Counted from the stretch's first letter, positions 1 through 7,087 are shown. The stretch is DNA of 64,000 bases from Pararoseomonas baculiformis (GCF_017813395.1 NZ_JAGIZB010000020.1:1-64000); one strand, 5' to 3'. The notes: a model not told the origin generated them from the letters alone. Program-made: numbers and translations.

Positions 1-49
1 ACACCCGGATCTCCAACGCCAGTTCCTCTCCGACCATCCGGCCCCCCAT
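1..49 (-). mobile_element. Possible IS21-type istA 5' end, partial
   Basis: On the minus strand an open frame begins at the ATG at 49 (or 37) and runs out of the window, reading MGGRMVGEELALEIRV. This resembles the N-terminus of IS21-family IstA transposases, which start with a short helix before the helix-turn-helix. Directly upstream (75-108) are two copies of GGGTCAGATTC, similar to the multiple terminal repeats found at IS21-type ends. Only about 16 codons are visible, so the call rests on the combination of frame and repeats and is weak. Confidence 0.35.
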
Positions 50-74
50 CACCACGACGGGGCACCCTAGACCT

Positions 75-108
75 GGGTCAGATTCCAACCGGCGACCGGG
101 TCAGATTC
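75..108. repeat. Direct repeat GGGTCAGATTC, possible IS end
   Basis: GGGTCAGATTC occurs at 75-85 and again at 98-108, with 12 bases between. IS21-type elements carry such internal terminal repeats upstream of istA, which would fit the partial frame at 1-49. No target-site duplication can be judged, because the element leaves the window. Confidence 0.4.
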
Positions 109-269
109 ACTCCGGCGGCAACACCCTTGCGGCGCTGCTGTCCGGTCTCATGCTCCTCGCCCAAGCCTTTCTGGGCTAGGTGGCGTTGATGCAGGTCCAG
201 GATCTGTGCCCGGTCGCCGCAGCCACCGTGCTGCACCCGCCAAGCATGGCTGCGGCCCGCTTCGGGTAA

Positions 270-488
270 GTGCTGATCATGATGGATGCACTCCCCCCAG
301 GCATGGCCCGGGTCATCAACATGTCCCCAGTGGATGAGCCCGTTTTGACATGGGGCATCCGGTTCTCCGTCGAGTATGAGACGGCTGAGGGGCCGCAAAT
401 CGTCGTTCTTCCGCCGCAGCGCATCAGCGAGCTCAGGATCGGCGAGGCCTTCTTGCACGAGAAGCTGATCCCGATCCCGGCGCCCTGA
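270..488 (+). CDS. Hypothetical protein, 72 aa
   Basis: This short frame has a plausible amino-acid composition, including an alternating hydrophobic stretch (ETAEGPQIVVLPPQRISE) like a small beta-rich protein. No known family is recognised and no clear ribosome-binding site precedes the ATG. A longer antisense frame covers the same DNA, so one of the two is a shadow. From 489 to 763 I see no gene. Confidence 0.25.
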   Translation: MLIMMDALPPGMARVINMSPVDEPVLTWGIRFSVEYETAEGPQIVVLPPQRISELRIGEAFLHEKLIPIPAP

Positions 489-763
489 GACCTTCCCCGC
501 TAACCGGATGCCAGCTTGAGGCTGCCCGAGGCGCGGCTTACTCTCACGGGCAGCCGTCCTCGCCCCCTTCAAGGCTCAACGGTCAGGGCTGCGCTCGCCT
601 TCCCCGGTGCGGCATCAAGCACCCAGACTAGCGGCCCCAACGCGACCTCCTCCTGGGTATGGGTGGTTTCACTCCGCTCCTTGGCGCGACCGGGCTGCTG
701 AGCGGTGACCCTCGCGGCCGGTACGCGTTATGCCCGCACATCTCCCCATGTCCGGGCTAGACC

Positions 764-1021
764 ATGCCGCGCTACTTCTTCCATGTACAGAACGACCAGG
801 CCCTTCCTGATAACGAAGGCACTGAACTGCCGGACTTGCTCGCGGCGAGGGTCAATGCTGTCAAGCTCGCAGGCGAGATCCTGAAGCACCACGCCGAGAC
901 GTTCTGGACGGAGGGCGAGTGGAGCCTCAAGGTGACAGATGAGAGCGGCCTTACACTCTTCACCCTTTACTTCCTGGCTGTGGAAGCCCCAATCACTAGG
1001 CGCAGTCAGCGCCAGAGTTGA
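764..1021 (+). CDS. DUF6894 family small protein
   Basis: This 85-residue protein begins MPRYFFHVQNDQ, followed by an acidic/glycine turn, ELPDLLAARVNAVKLAGEIL and a C-terminal strand after a conserved W. That is the layout of DUF6894 proteins, which are very common in Rhizobiales and Rhodospirillales, often in many copies and near stress or accessory genes. Their function is unknown. The start is fixed by the family's conserved N-terminus. It stands alone: the flanks (489-763 and 1022-1220) show no convincing gene. Confidence 0.75.
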   Translation: MPRYFFHVQNDQALPDNEGTELPDLLAARVNAVKLAGEILKHHAETFWTEGEWSLKVTDESGLTLFTLYFLAVEAPITRRSQRQS

Positions 1022-1220
1022 CCAGCAGTCTGCGGGGCACCAAGGCTGTCACTCACGAAGTGCTATGCACCGTGGCAGCATCGCGCAGGGGAGCGACCCC
1101 AAGAGGGATAGAATCACCGGGACCGCCTCCAGGCCCACCACGGTAGGCCGAGATTAGAACGGCAAAACGCAGGGGCCTCAATTCCGGAACGTTGGTCTGG
1201 AAACAATGTTAGGTACGGCT

Positions 1221-1445
1221 TCATCCGTAAGAGCGTATTTGGCTGGCGGACCCAAACGCGTCTGTGCTTTCCACGCGGCCATCGGGGAATAGGCGGGCCA
1301 ATTCCTGATCTCCACTGAGTAGCGTCACGCACTCAGCTCCCATAGCGAACGCCGCCCAAGCCTCTAGCAGTACTCGAATTTGCGCCTGTGAAAGGCTGTC
1401 CTCGTCACCACCAGTGGCAGCGGTCCAAGCTGCTTGCTCGTCCAT
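1221..1445 (-). CDS. Hypothetical protein, about 74 aa
   Basis: Read from the ATG at 1445, the frame gives an acidic protein (MDEQAAWTAATGG...) with a helical middle (SQAQIRVLLEAWAAFAMGA) and a short C-terminal strand pair. The same frame is open upstream to 1493, so the start is uncertain. No family is recognised, and no clear ribosome-binding site was seen. From 1494 to 1690 nothing convincing is present. Confidence 0.35.
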   Translation of the reverse strand: MDEQAAWTAATGGDEDSLSQAQIRVLLEAWAAFAMGAECVTLLSGDQELARLFPDGRVESTDAFGSASQIRSYG

Positions 1446-1690
1446 TCTTACTTGATAGCATCGGGCGCCAGGCGGCATCGAACGAAGCCTCAACAGATGT
1501 GCCGCGGGACCAGCCGGCCAGGCGGTACACCCGATGTTGGCACCGCAAGGCTGTGACGCAGCCGCTACCCTGCTGGAGCATTTCCCTCTGCGGAGTGTGG
1601 CGTGGTCAGCGGATCACGTCGGGCATGGGGTGCGCTTAGCACGATAGCCAAGGCGCCCAAGTGATCAGATGCAACCCGCATCCGCACCGG

Positions 1691-1930
1691 TCAACTGGCG
1701 TGCGAACCTGTTGGCGTACGTGCGGCGTAGCTGACGGCCCCACCCTCCGCGAAGAGCAGTCCGGCCCGCGCAAAGGCGCTCCGAAGCGACTGCACGGTGC
1801 CGAGGTGCGGCTTGTGACGGCCCGCCTCGAAATTCTTGATCGTCTGTGCCGACCGGCCGCTGCGCTGCGCCAAGGCCCATTCGTCCCAGCCCAAGATCCT
1901 ACGCGCTGTGCGGCACTGTTCAGGGGTCAT
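1691..1930 (-). CDS. XRE-family helix-turn-helix regulator (third of three)
   Basis: This 79-residue protein is essentially one helix-turn-helix domain: MTPEQCRTARRILGWDEW, then LAQRSGRSAQTIKNFE as the turn and recognition helix. The C-terminal GLLFAEGG segment is a degenerate version of the VEFI tail seen in its two neighbours. Its start overlaps the stop of the upstream XRE gene by 4 bases, so it is probably translationally coupled. It is most divergent at the C-terminus (AARTPTGSHAS), which may reflect decay. Likely a repressor-type DNA-binding protein of the phage-derived module. Confidence 0.7.
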   Translation of the reverse strand: MTPEQCRTARRILGWDEWALAQRSGRSAQTIKNFEAGRHKPHLGTVQSLRSAFARAGLLFAEGGAVSYAARTPTGSHAS

Positions 1931-2160
1931 TCGCTGGCCTTGCGCAGCCTCACGCCAGGCTTGTCGCTTCCATCAGAGATGAACTCCACACCGGCGGCTT
2001 CTAGAGCGGCGCGGATGGCGTCGATGGTTCGCGGCAGGGTTCTACGGGCCTGCCGTTCGAAATCCCTGACCGTATGATAGCTGGCGCCTGCCATGATCCC
2101 AAGGCGCTCCGCATGCCAGCCCAGCAACTCCCGCGCAGCCTTGCACTGCTCCGGTGTCAC
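1927..2160 (-). CDS. XRE-family helix-turn-helix regulator (second of three)
   Basis: This 77-residue protein has the same architecture as its neighbours: MTPEQCKAARELLGW, a helix-turn-helix (LGIMAGASYHTVRDFERQ), a helix IDAIRAALEAAGVEFI and the tail GVRLRKASE. The tail GVRLRKA and the AALEAAGVEFI helix are also in the 2157-2402 gene, so the two are clear paralogues. It overlaps both flanking genes by 4 bases. This compact form (about 75 aa, ending in AAGVEFI...GVRLRK) is common in alphaproteobacterial prophages and plasmids. Confidence 0.8.
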   Translation of the reverse strand: MTPEQCKAARELLGWHAERLGIMAGASYHTVRDFERQARRTLPRTIDAIRAALEAAGVEFISDGSDKPGVRLRKASE

Positions 2161-2402
2161 GCGGCGCCTTTCCTCAGCCGAACGCCCGCACCCCCACCGT
2201 TCTCGGCGATGAACTCCACGCCGGCTGCCTCCAGGGCGCCGCGGATGGCGGCGAGGTTTGGCGGGTTGATTGGAGGCGGGCCGTCCTCAGCCTCGGCCCT
2301 CTTAACTGTCGAGACACCCACACCTGACTTTGCGGCCAAGTCGGCTGCGGACCAGCGCAGATACCCCCGCGCCATCCTGATCTGAGCGCCTGTTAGAGCC
2401 AT
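2157..2402 (-). CDS. XRE-family helix-turn-helix regulator (first of three)
   Basis: The start is placed at the ATG at 2402 (MALTGAQIRMARGYLRW); the frame is open 20 codons further, but homology begins here. The helix-turn-helix is LAAKSGVGVSTVKRAE, followed by AIRGALEAAGVEFIAENGGGAGVRLRKGAA. It heads a three-gene overlapping leftward operon and is divergent from the large rightward gene run. A long inverted repeat at 2415-2479 lies in the divergent spacer, an expected place for its operator. It probably acts as the CI-like repressor of the element. Confidence 0.8.
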   Translation of the reverse strand: MALTGAQIRMARGYLRWSAADLAAKSGVGVSTVKRAEAEDGPPPINPPNLAAIRGALEAAGVEFIAENGGGAGVRLRKGAA

Positions 2403-2414
2403 TTCGGACCTTGT

Positions 2415-2479
2415 GAGCCAATTCGGTTGACACCCCGCCCGGAGTGGTCCAAATCGTACCACGTCAACCGGTTTGGCTC
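2415..2479. promoter_or_regulatory. Inverted-repeat operator between divergent transcripts
   Basis: A 17-base arm at 2415-2431 (GAGCCAATTCGGTTGAC) is repeated in inverted orientation at 2463-2479 (GTCAACCGGTTTGGCTC) with 15 of 17 matching bases. The right arm also contains the palindrome AACCGGTT. The arms are 31 bases apart and flank the region where the leftward XRE and rightward promoters should lie. This is the arrangement of a phage-type switch where dimers bind two sites. Confidence 0.6.
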
Positions 2480-2586
2480 AACTGCGGCGGCAACCGCGTT
2501 TGGGGCTCCGGGCGACGGCCGAGGGTGGGACGGCAATCCCGGTCCCTCAGCCTAACCGCAACCCTCGCTGTGGAGCAGCACGGATC

Positions 2587-3012
2587 ATGGTTAACCACGC
2601 TCATACCATACTAACGTCCAGAAGAGTGCCCCAGCCCGCGGAGGGCCAGGCTAGAAGATCCGATCACTCGACCGCGGCCGAACCAAGAAGAAGACCCCCG
2701 GTCGCCATCACCATCGACAGCCCGACCCGCGCCCGGATCTCCGACGAGATCCGGACCCTGCTGGACCGCGCCGAGGCGTTGATTGACTTCCTCAACGCGG
2801 CCGACGCGCCGCTACTCGACCTAGAGCCCGATGCCGACGGCGAGGCGGAGCCGGACGAGGCTTCCGCCCAGCCCGTGACCTTGGCCCCCACCTGGGCGCC
2901 CCCCGTGACGATCCACCGCCCCACCCGTGCCGAGATGCGCGCCGCGTATCGCCGCAACGGCGATCCCGTGCCCGCGAACCTCCGCAGCCTTCTGGGGAGG
3001 TTCGTAGCATGA
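2587..3012 (+). CDS. Hypothetical protein, first gene of rightward run
   Basis: The start is chosen at the ATG at 2587, preceded by a GGAG about 11 bases upstream; the frame is open further upstream with a TTG at 2473. The C-terminal two-thirds looks structured: ITIDSPTRARISDEIRTLL, then LDRAEALIDFLNAAD, an acidic linker and a basic end (RPTRAEMRAAYRRNGD). No family is recognised. It overlaps the next gene by 4 bases, so it belongs to the same operon. An early gene of the phage-derived module by position. Confidence 0.55.
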   Translation: MVNHAHTILTSRRVPQPAEGQARRSDHSTAAEPRRRPPVAITIDSPTRARISDEIRTLLDRAEALIDFLNAADAPLLDLEPDADGEAEPDEASAQPVTLAPTWAPPVTIHRPTRAEMRAAYRRNGDPVPANLRSLLGRFVA

Positions 3013-3239
3013 GCGCGGAACAGCTCGAAGGCTTCTACAGCGACGTGATCGATGCCGAGCTCGGGGTGATTACGATCTCCATGCTCCTACACCACGAGAA
3101 CTTCCGCGCCGAAGGTCCGGAGCGCGACCGCGCTGTGAATGCGGTGGAGTGGGTGGCAAGCCGCCTGCAGGAACAGCTCAGCACCCTCGGCGGCCGGATT
3201 GAGGATGCCGAGAGGGCAGCCAGGAGGGCGCGCGCATGA
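3009..3239 (+). CDS. Hypothetical protein, 76 aa
   Basis: A small, mostly alpha-helical acidic protein (MSAEQLEGFYSDVIDAELG ... VASRLQEQLSTLGGRIEDAERAARRARA) whose C-terminal half looks like a short coiled coil. It overlaps both neighbours by 4 bases (ATGA), indicating translational coupling in the rightward operon. No family recognised. Confidence 0.6.
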   Translation: MSAEQLEGFYSDVIDAELGVITISMLLHHENFRAEGPERDRAVNAVEWVASRLQEQLSTLGGRIEDAERAARRARA

Positions 3240-3646
3240 TCCGCCGCACCACCAGAAGCCGCCGGGCAGTCCTTAACGGCGCGTGTGCCGCTACCCTGGT
3301 CATGATGGCCGCGCCGGCCGCCGGCGCGGCAAAGGCGGCCGAGTTGGATGGCGAGCTAATCGCCCTTCTGGCGGAGGCGAGAAGACAGTGGCGCGAATGG
3401 CAGCCTACGCCCCTTGGCCCGAACGCCACTCTCGCGGATCTCACCACGCGGCCACCCTGGCACGCCCTGGTGATCCAGGCTGCATCCATGCCCGCCCGCA
3501 GCCCGGAGGGCATGCGCGCTAAGGCAGAGGCGGTGCGCTGGTGGGTTCTTGGCGACCATCAGACCACCTGCGATCGCTTCCACACGCCCCAGGAGTGGCT
3601 AGCCGCGTCCTTGGTGGATGATCTGCTGGGGAGCGCATGCACATGA
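3236..3646 (+). CDS. Tat-signal hypothetical protein A
   Basis: The first 30 residues form a twin-arginine-type signal: SRRAVL, then a hydrophobic stretch (GACAATLVMMAAPAAGA) with AxA-like cleavage sites. The mature part (about 100 aa) has ARSPEGMRAKAEAV and a C-terminal SLVDDLLG. The next gene has the same order of elements (signal, TPEGMAAMARV, LLAKLAGD), so the two are diverged paralogues. Similar Tat-signal proteins of unknown function occur in Methylobacterium- and Roseomonas-type accessory DNA. It would be exported folded to the periplasm. It overlaps both neighbours. Confidence 0.65.
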   Translation: MIRRTTRSRRAVLNGACAATLVMMAAPAAGAAKAAELDGELIALLAEARRQWREWQPTPLGPNATLADLTTRPPWHALVIQAASMPARSPEGMRAKAEAVRWWVLGDHQTTCDRFHTPQEWLAASLVDDLLGSACT

Positions 3647-4221
3647 CCCGCGCGACACGTCGTGGCGTCCTGGGTGGCCTTGCCGCCCTTAGCGCCCCTC
3701 TCCCTGCCCTGGCGGCGCCCTCTCCCGATGCCGAGCTGATCCGCGCCTGCGCCCGATATCTGCACCTGGAGGCAGCAATAGAGGGCCGCACCGGGCCCGA
3801 GGCGCTGCTGGATGTCGATCAGACAAGCTACTGGCCCGAGTACTGTAGCACGCAGGACCTAGTGATAGAGGCCGAGTCGCAAACCCCGGAAGGGATGGCT
3901 GCGATGGCCCGCGTGGCGCTGCTCTGTTTTGAGGGGCAGGCGCCAGGCTTCTGGGACGACGACGGCACTCAGCGGATCGCCTTCACTCTACTGGCTAAGC
4001 TCGCCGGGGATGAGGCCGTGAAGGAATACGAGGCCCGTTGTGAGGGGCTTCTACTCAGAAGAGAAGCTTCCGCGGCGGCCAGGGCTGCTCGACCCGTCCC
4101 GGAAATCCAAGAGCCGACGCCGGCCGAGAAGATCGAGAGGACCAGAAGAGCAATCCCCACTCTGGAGCGGGCGCTCAGCGCCATGAAGGCCGAGGTAGCG
4201 GCCTGGGAGGCGCCAGCATGA
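3637..4221 (+). CDS. Tat-signal hypothetical protein B
   Basis: The N-terminus MHMTRATRRGVLGGLAALSAPLPALA is a short Tat-like signal with ALA before the mature chain; the start may be the second ATG at 3643. The mature part has three cysteines in its first half, the shared TPEGMAAMARV block, and a C-terminal helix pair (EKIERTRRAIPTLERALSAMKAEVAAW) that may be coiled coil. It is paralogous to the preceding gene, which it overlaps by 10 bases. Exported periplasmic proteins are unusual in the early region of a phage-like element. Confidence 0.65.
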   Translation: MHMTRATRRGVLGGLAALSAPLPALAAPSPDAELIRACARYLHLEAAIEGRTGPEALLDVDQTSYWPEYCSTQDLVIEAESQTPEGMAAMARVALLCFEGQAPGFWDDDGTQRIAFTLLAKLAGDEAVKEYEARCEGLLLRREASAAARAARPVPEIQEPTPAEKIERTRRAIPTLERALSAMKAEVAAWEAPA

Positions 4222-4499
4222 CCCTTCCAGACACCATGGCCGCCATCCTGGCCCGGGGCGCGACCTACCGCACGCTCGGGGACGTCCTGGGGCTCGACCG
4301 CGATGCGGCTCGGATGCGCGCCCGTCGCGCCGGGCTGCGGTCATTGCACCGAAAGCGCCCGCCCAATCCCGAAACGCCCCGGCGGGTGAAGGTGGCGCGG
4401 GCCATGCTCACGCAGGGCTGTGAACTGCAGGACGTGGCCGAGCGGCTGGGCATGTCGGCGGCCGCGGTGCGGGCGATGCTGCGGAGGGCGAGGACATGA
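4218..4499 (+). CDS. Small protein with two helix-turn-helix motifs
   Basis: Two helix-turn-helix-like segments can be read in 93 residues: ATYRTLGDVLGLDRDAARMRARRAG near the N-terminus and GCELQDVAERLGMSAAAVRAMLRRA at the C-terminus. The linker is basic and proline-rich (RKRPPNPETPRRVK). This suggests a DNA-binding protein, perhaps a transcription activator of the element. It overlaps the preceding and following genes by a few bases. No named family. Confidence 0.6.
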   Translation: MTLPDTMAAILARGATYRTLGDVLGLDRDAARMRARRAGLRSLHRKRPPNPETPRRVKVARAMLTQGCELQDVAERLGMSAAAVRAMLRRART

Positions 4500-4669
4500 A
4501 GATCTCAGTCCTTGCGCTTTGGCTGAACGCCATAGCCCTCGTTGCGCTCGGTGCGGTCAGCATGGCGGGCGGGCCAGTCTGGAATTGGGCCCTGCTCCCT
4601 ATTGCCTTCGGGATGGGGTGCCTCGCCCATGACCTGCGCCGGCGCGCCAAGATCATGGGAGCATGGTGA
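4496..4669 (+). CDS. Small membrane protein, 57 aa
   Basis: An ATG at 4496 overlaps the preceding stop (ATGA) and opens 57 codons ending at TGA 4667-4669. The product (MKISVLALWLNAIALVALGA ... WNWALLPIAFGMGCLAHDLRRRAKIMGAW) has two hydrophobic segments separated by a glycine/proline turn, and a positively charged C-terminus predicted to stay in the cytoplasm. Its size and topology resemble small phage membrane proteins, but no holin or superinfection-exclusion family is recognised. Confidence 0.5.
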   Translation: MKISVLALWLNAIALVALGAVSMAGGPVWNWALLPIAFGMGCLAHDLRRRAKIMGAW

Positions 4670-4670
4670 C

Positions 4671-4817
4671 GTGACCGGCTTCCTCCCCATGTGGCTGGCC
4701 CTAGCCGGCGTGCTCGCTGCTGGCGCCATGACCCTGGCCGTCGTGGCGTCACGCTGCGGCATCCCGCTCTGGCTGTTGCCCGTGGCTCTGTTACTGGCGG
4801 TGGGGACGCTCCGGTGA
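4671..4817 (+). CDS. Small membrane protein, 48 aa
   Basis: A GTG at 4671, one base after the previous stop, opens 48 codons to the TGA at 4815-4817; an ATG at 4689 is an alternative start. The product has two hydrophobic segments (MWLALAGVLAAGAMTLAVVA and LWLLPVALLLAVGTL) with a short RCG turn, a helical hairpin. It follows another two-segment membrane protein, so the two may act together. Function unknown. The stretch 4818-5015 holds no convincing gene. Confidence 0.45.
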   Translation: MTGFLPMWLALAGVLAAGAMTLAVVASRCGIPLWLLPVALLLAVGTLR

Positions 4818-5015
4818 TGGCGCTGCTTGATACCACCAAGCAGGAGGCAGATTCGGGCGAGAGGCGCGGCACCATGCCGCGCTTCCTTCCCTGTCGTGCT
4901 GTGCCTGCTACAGTCATCCCCGGCGGGGCTAGGTTTGGCCGCCGAACGCCCGGCTCTCCGCGTCGGGCTGCCCTGCCGCCTTTCCCATGCGGAATGCCCA
5001 GCGGAGGGGCCTACA

Positions 5016-5822
5016 GTGATCAAGGACGAGCGCTCGAAAACACCCCGCATGAACGCGCGTGTCATCTTCCTTCACGATCCGCACACCGGCTCCGTAGTTC
5101 TCGATGCGGTCGTGCCGCACCCCGACGACCCGGAGCGGGTCCTCTTTATCTTTACGCAGCAGTCTACGGTGCACACCATCCCACTCGTCGGCAGCGACTA
5201 CGATGTGCTGTCCAGCCGGCTTCCTGGCGAGACCTTCGGGTCAGCAGTGCTTCAGACGCTGCCTCGAGGATGGCCCGAAAAGCTGACGCTCCGCCTCGGC
5301 ACGCCTCTGACGCAAGAAGAGCAGGCTGCAATGTCAGCCCCGCTCCTCCGAATGGCAGCGCACGGGATGGTAACTCTCATCGGAGCACCAAAGCCGATAA
5401 CGCCAGGTCCGGTATTCACAGCGTTCGATCCTCTGGCTCTAGGCCAATGGCGCTTTCAGGTAGGCCAGAACGTCGCCGTGCCGGTGGATGGAAGAGGACA
5501 GGAATACGGCCTTGTCCGCGCGATCAGCCCAGAGGACTGGGCTGCCATCGAAGCCACAGGAGCGCGGTTGCTTCCCCGCCCGAGCATCCCACAACCGACG
5601 GCGGAGCCGGCGCGGCAGGCATCGGTAGCCAGCTTGCCCCGGGGCCTCTCGTATCGTTCAGTCGACACGCCACTGGTAGACGAAATGCGCCGACTAATCG
5701 CGGAAGGGCGTGCGCGAGGGCCACAGGATGCAGCGCGAATGGTAGTAGGGCGGGCAGTCGGCGCAGGTTCAGCCGACAGCAAGGTGAAGCGCCTTGCCCG
5801 GCAGCTAAAGCAGTCAGAGTAG
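5016..5822 (+). CDS. Hypothetical protein, 268 aa
   Basis: The GTG at 5016 is chosen because a strong ribosome-binding site (GGAGGGG, 5003-5009) lies 6 bases upstream; the ATG at 5049 is an alternative. The N-terminal half is beta-rich (VIFLHDPHTGSVVLDAVV, VLFIFTQQSTVHTIPLVG). The middle has MVTLIGAPKPITPGPV, and the C-terminal 60 residues form a basic helical domain (VDEMRRLIAEGRARG ... KVKRLARQLKQ) like a DNA-binding tail of phage regulators. No family is recognised. An overlapping frame in another phase is longer but reads as low-complexity arginine/proline shadow. Confidence 0.6.
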   Translation: MIKDERSKTPRMNARVIFLHDPHTGSVVLDAVVPHPDDPERVLFIFTQQSTVHTIPLVGSDYDVLSSRLPGETFGSAVLQTLPRGWPEKLTLRLGTPLTQEEQAAMSAPLLRMAAHGMVTLIGAPKPITPGPVFTAFDPLALGQWRFQVGQNVAVPVDGRGQEYGLVRAISPEDWAAIEATGARLLPRPSIPQPTAEPARQASVASLPRGLSYRSVDTPLVDEMRRLIAEGRARGPQDAARMVVGRAVGAGSADSKVKRLARQLKQSE

Positions 5823-5917
5823 TCAAAGGCGCTGACTGGTCAGCGACTGACCACACTCCCCAAGAATACCTTAGATGCATCGTCCATCTTCGTGCCGCTA
5901 CGTCACGGAGACCCCCG

Positions 5918-6169
5918 ATGAGCTACGCGACAGTGACCCCTAACCTGCCGGACCTGCCGCCGCGCGTTGACCGCCGGACCGGCGCCGAGCTGGTGACACG
6001 CCTGCTGTTCCCGGTGTCGCACCGAACGCTGGAGGCTTGGCCGCTCACCACGCAGCGCGTCAACGGCAAGGCGGTGATCCCGACTGCCGAACTGCTCGCC
6101 CACGCCCAGTCCCTGCTGGACGCGGCGCCGGCAGTACGCGGCGGCCGGCGCACGAAGACCGCCGCCTAG
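5918..6169 (+). CDS. Excisionase/AlpA-like helix-turn-helix protein
   Basis: The ATG at 5918 follows a GGAG with good spacing. The 83-residue product contains RRTGAELVTRLLFPVSHRTLE, then WPLTTQRVNGKAVIPTAELL. That is the pattern of winged helix proteins of the excisionase/MerR-like group, where a helix-turn-helix is followed by a wing and a conserved WPL-type motif. The C-terminus is basic (RGGRRTKTAA). In phage-derived elements such proteins direct excision or activate transcription; no integrase is present nearby to pair with it. Confidence 0.55.
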   Translation: MSYATVTPNLPDLPPRVDRRTGAELVTRLLFPVSHRTLEAWPLTTQRVNGKAVIPTAELLAHAQSLLDAAPAVRGGRRTKTAA

Positions 6170-6189
6170 CCAGGACCCCAGAAACGAGA

Positions 6190-6226
6190 AAACCCCGGGC
6201 GCGAGGCCCGAGGCATCCTGGAAAAC
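6190..6226. terminator. Hairpin CGGGC-loop-GCCCG in intergenic gap
   Basis: Between 6170 and 6314 the sequence has a GC-rich hairpin (CCCGGGCGCGAGGCCCGAGG, about 6196-6215) preceded by an A-run. Similar short hairpins are common between phage genes. It lacks a clear T-run on the plus strand, so it could be a weak terminator or a processing site. Confidence 0.3.
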
Positions 6227-6314
6227 TACCATCCAACGAGCGCATCTACCGCCGCATACTTAGCGGTTCCAGGATCCCTCTTCAAGGCTCTCGTGCTCTT
6301 CGAAGGAGAAGAGC

Positions 6315-6533
6315 ATGCCGAAAACCCGAGTGCGGCGCCGCAAGATCGGCAATTCCGCTCCAATCGTGCGTCTCGTTCATATCCCCGCTGCCGTCGATGC
6401 TGACAGCGAGCCACGCGTCGCCCTTGAGGTGCCACCGCGCCCCGGCACGCAACAGCGCCGCCCGGTCCTCCTGATGTTCGCCAGCATGGCCGCTGCCCTC
6501 GCCGGCAAGCGCGCGATGGAGGCTAGCCGGTGA
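6315..6533 (+). CDS. Hypothetical basic protein, 72 aa
   Basis: Preceded by a strong ribosome-binding site (GAAGGAGAAGAGC before the ATG). The product begins with a very basic stretch (MPKTRVRRRKIGN), then APIVRLVHIPAAVD and a C-terminal hydrophobic helix (VLLMFASMAAALAGKRAM). It overlaps the next gene's start (TGATG). No family recognised; the charge suggests nucleic-acid or membrane contact. Confidence 0.55.
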   Translation: MPKTRVRRRKIGNSAPIVRLVHIPAAVDADSEPRVALEVPPRPGTQQRRPVLLMFASMAAALAGKRAMEASR

Positions 6534-7087
6534 TGCAGTCCTTCCACACTTCTCCCACGCCCCTTCCTTTGCTGACCTTCATGGATCTGCCGCCGGCCAG
6601 GATCAGCGAGGTGATCCGCCGCATGGAGGGCACCGGCGGTGACTTCGCCGTCCCGCTGTGGCGCGGTTCACTGGCGGGCGAGTACCGCATCGCGGCGGCG
6701 CTCCCGGGCGGGCGGCTGCCTGCCAAGGTGCTGGACCCCAAGCGCCCGCCCACCGTGATCATCCTCTCCGGTGATCCGGACTTCCCAGCCCCGACGCCGC
6801 CCCCGACCGCCTTTTCCAGGCTGCCGCGCCTCCTGTCCTGGGCTGCCTCCATCGTCATCCATGCCACGGGCGGTGCCCGCGGCCACTACGCTGCCATCGC
6901 CGCAGCGGTGCCCATCATGCGCCGCGTGCTGCTGATCGAGACGGGCACGGTGATGGAGGATGCCTGGATCGGCCTGGTACGGGCCGAAGCGGAGCGGCGG
7001 GCAAAGGGCGGTCAGCGTCTTCCGTGCCTGTGTTGGAGCGCGACGCCGCGCGGCGGTGTCCATCCAGTGATGGAGGCCGGCCGATGA
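6533..7087 (+). CDS. Hypothetical phage-type protein, 184 aa
   Basis: The ATG at 6533 overlaps the previous stop; a GTG at 6530 is possible. The sequence has LPGGRLPAKVLDPKRPPTVI followed by ILSGDPDFP. A glycine/alanine-rich stretch comes next (IVIHATGGARGHYAAIAAAVPIMRRVLLIETGT), and then WIGLVRAEAERRAKGG and a CWSATPRGGVHP end. Proteins of this type sit upstream of the primase in several alphaproteobacterial phages and plasmids; their role is unknown. It overlaps the primase-like gene by 4 bases. Confidence 0.6.
   Translation: MQSFHTSPTPLPLLTFMDLPPARISEVIRRMEGTGGDFAVPLWRGSLAGEYRIAAALPGGRLPAKVLDPKRPPTVIILSGDPDFPAPTPPPTAFSRLPRLLSWAASIVIHATGGARGHYAAIAAAVPIMRRVLLIETGTVMEDAWIGLVRAEAERRAKGGQRLPCLCWSATPRGGVHPVMEAGR

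Noticed and set aside
4691-6169. Long plus-strand frame of 492 codons
   Set aside because: It overlaps the better gene at 5016-5822 in another phase and reads as arginine/proline/serine low complexity; only its last 83 codons (5918-6169), which have their own ribosome-binding site, are accepted.
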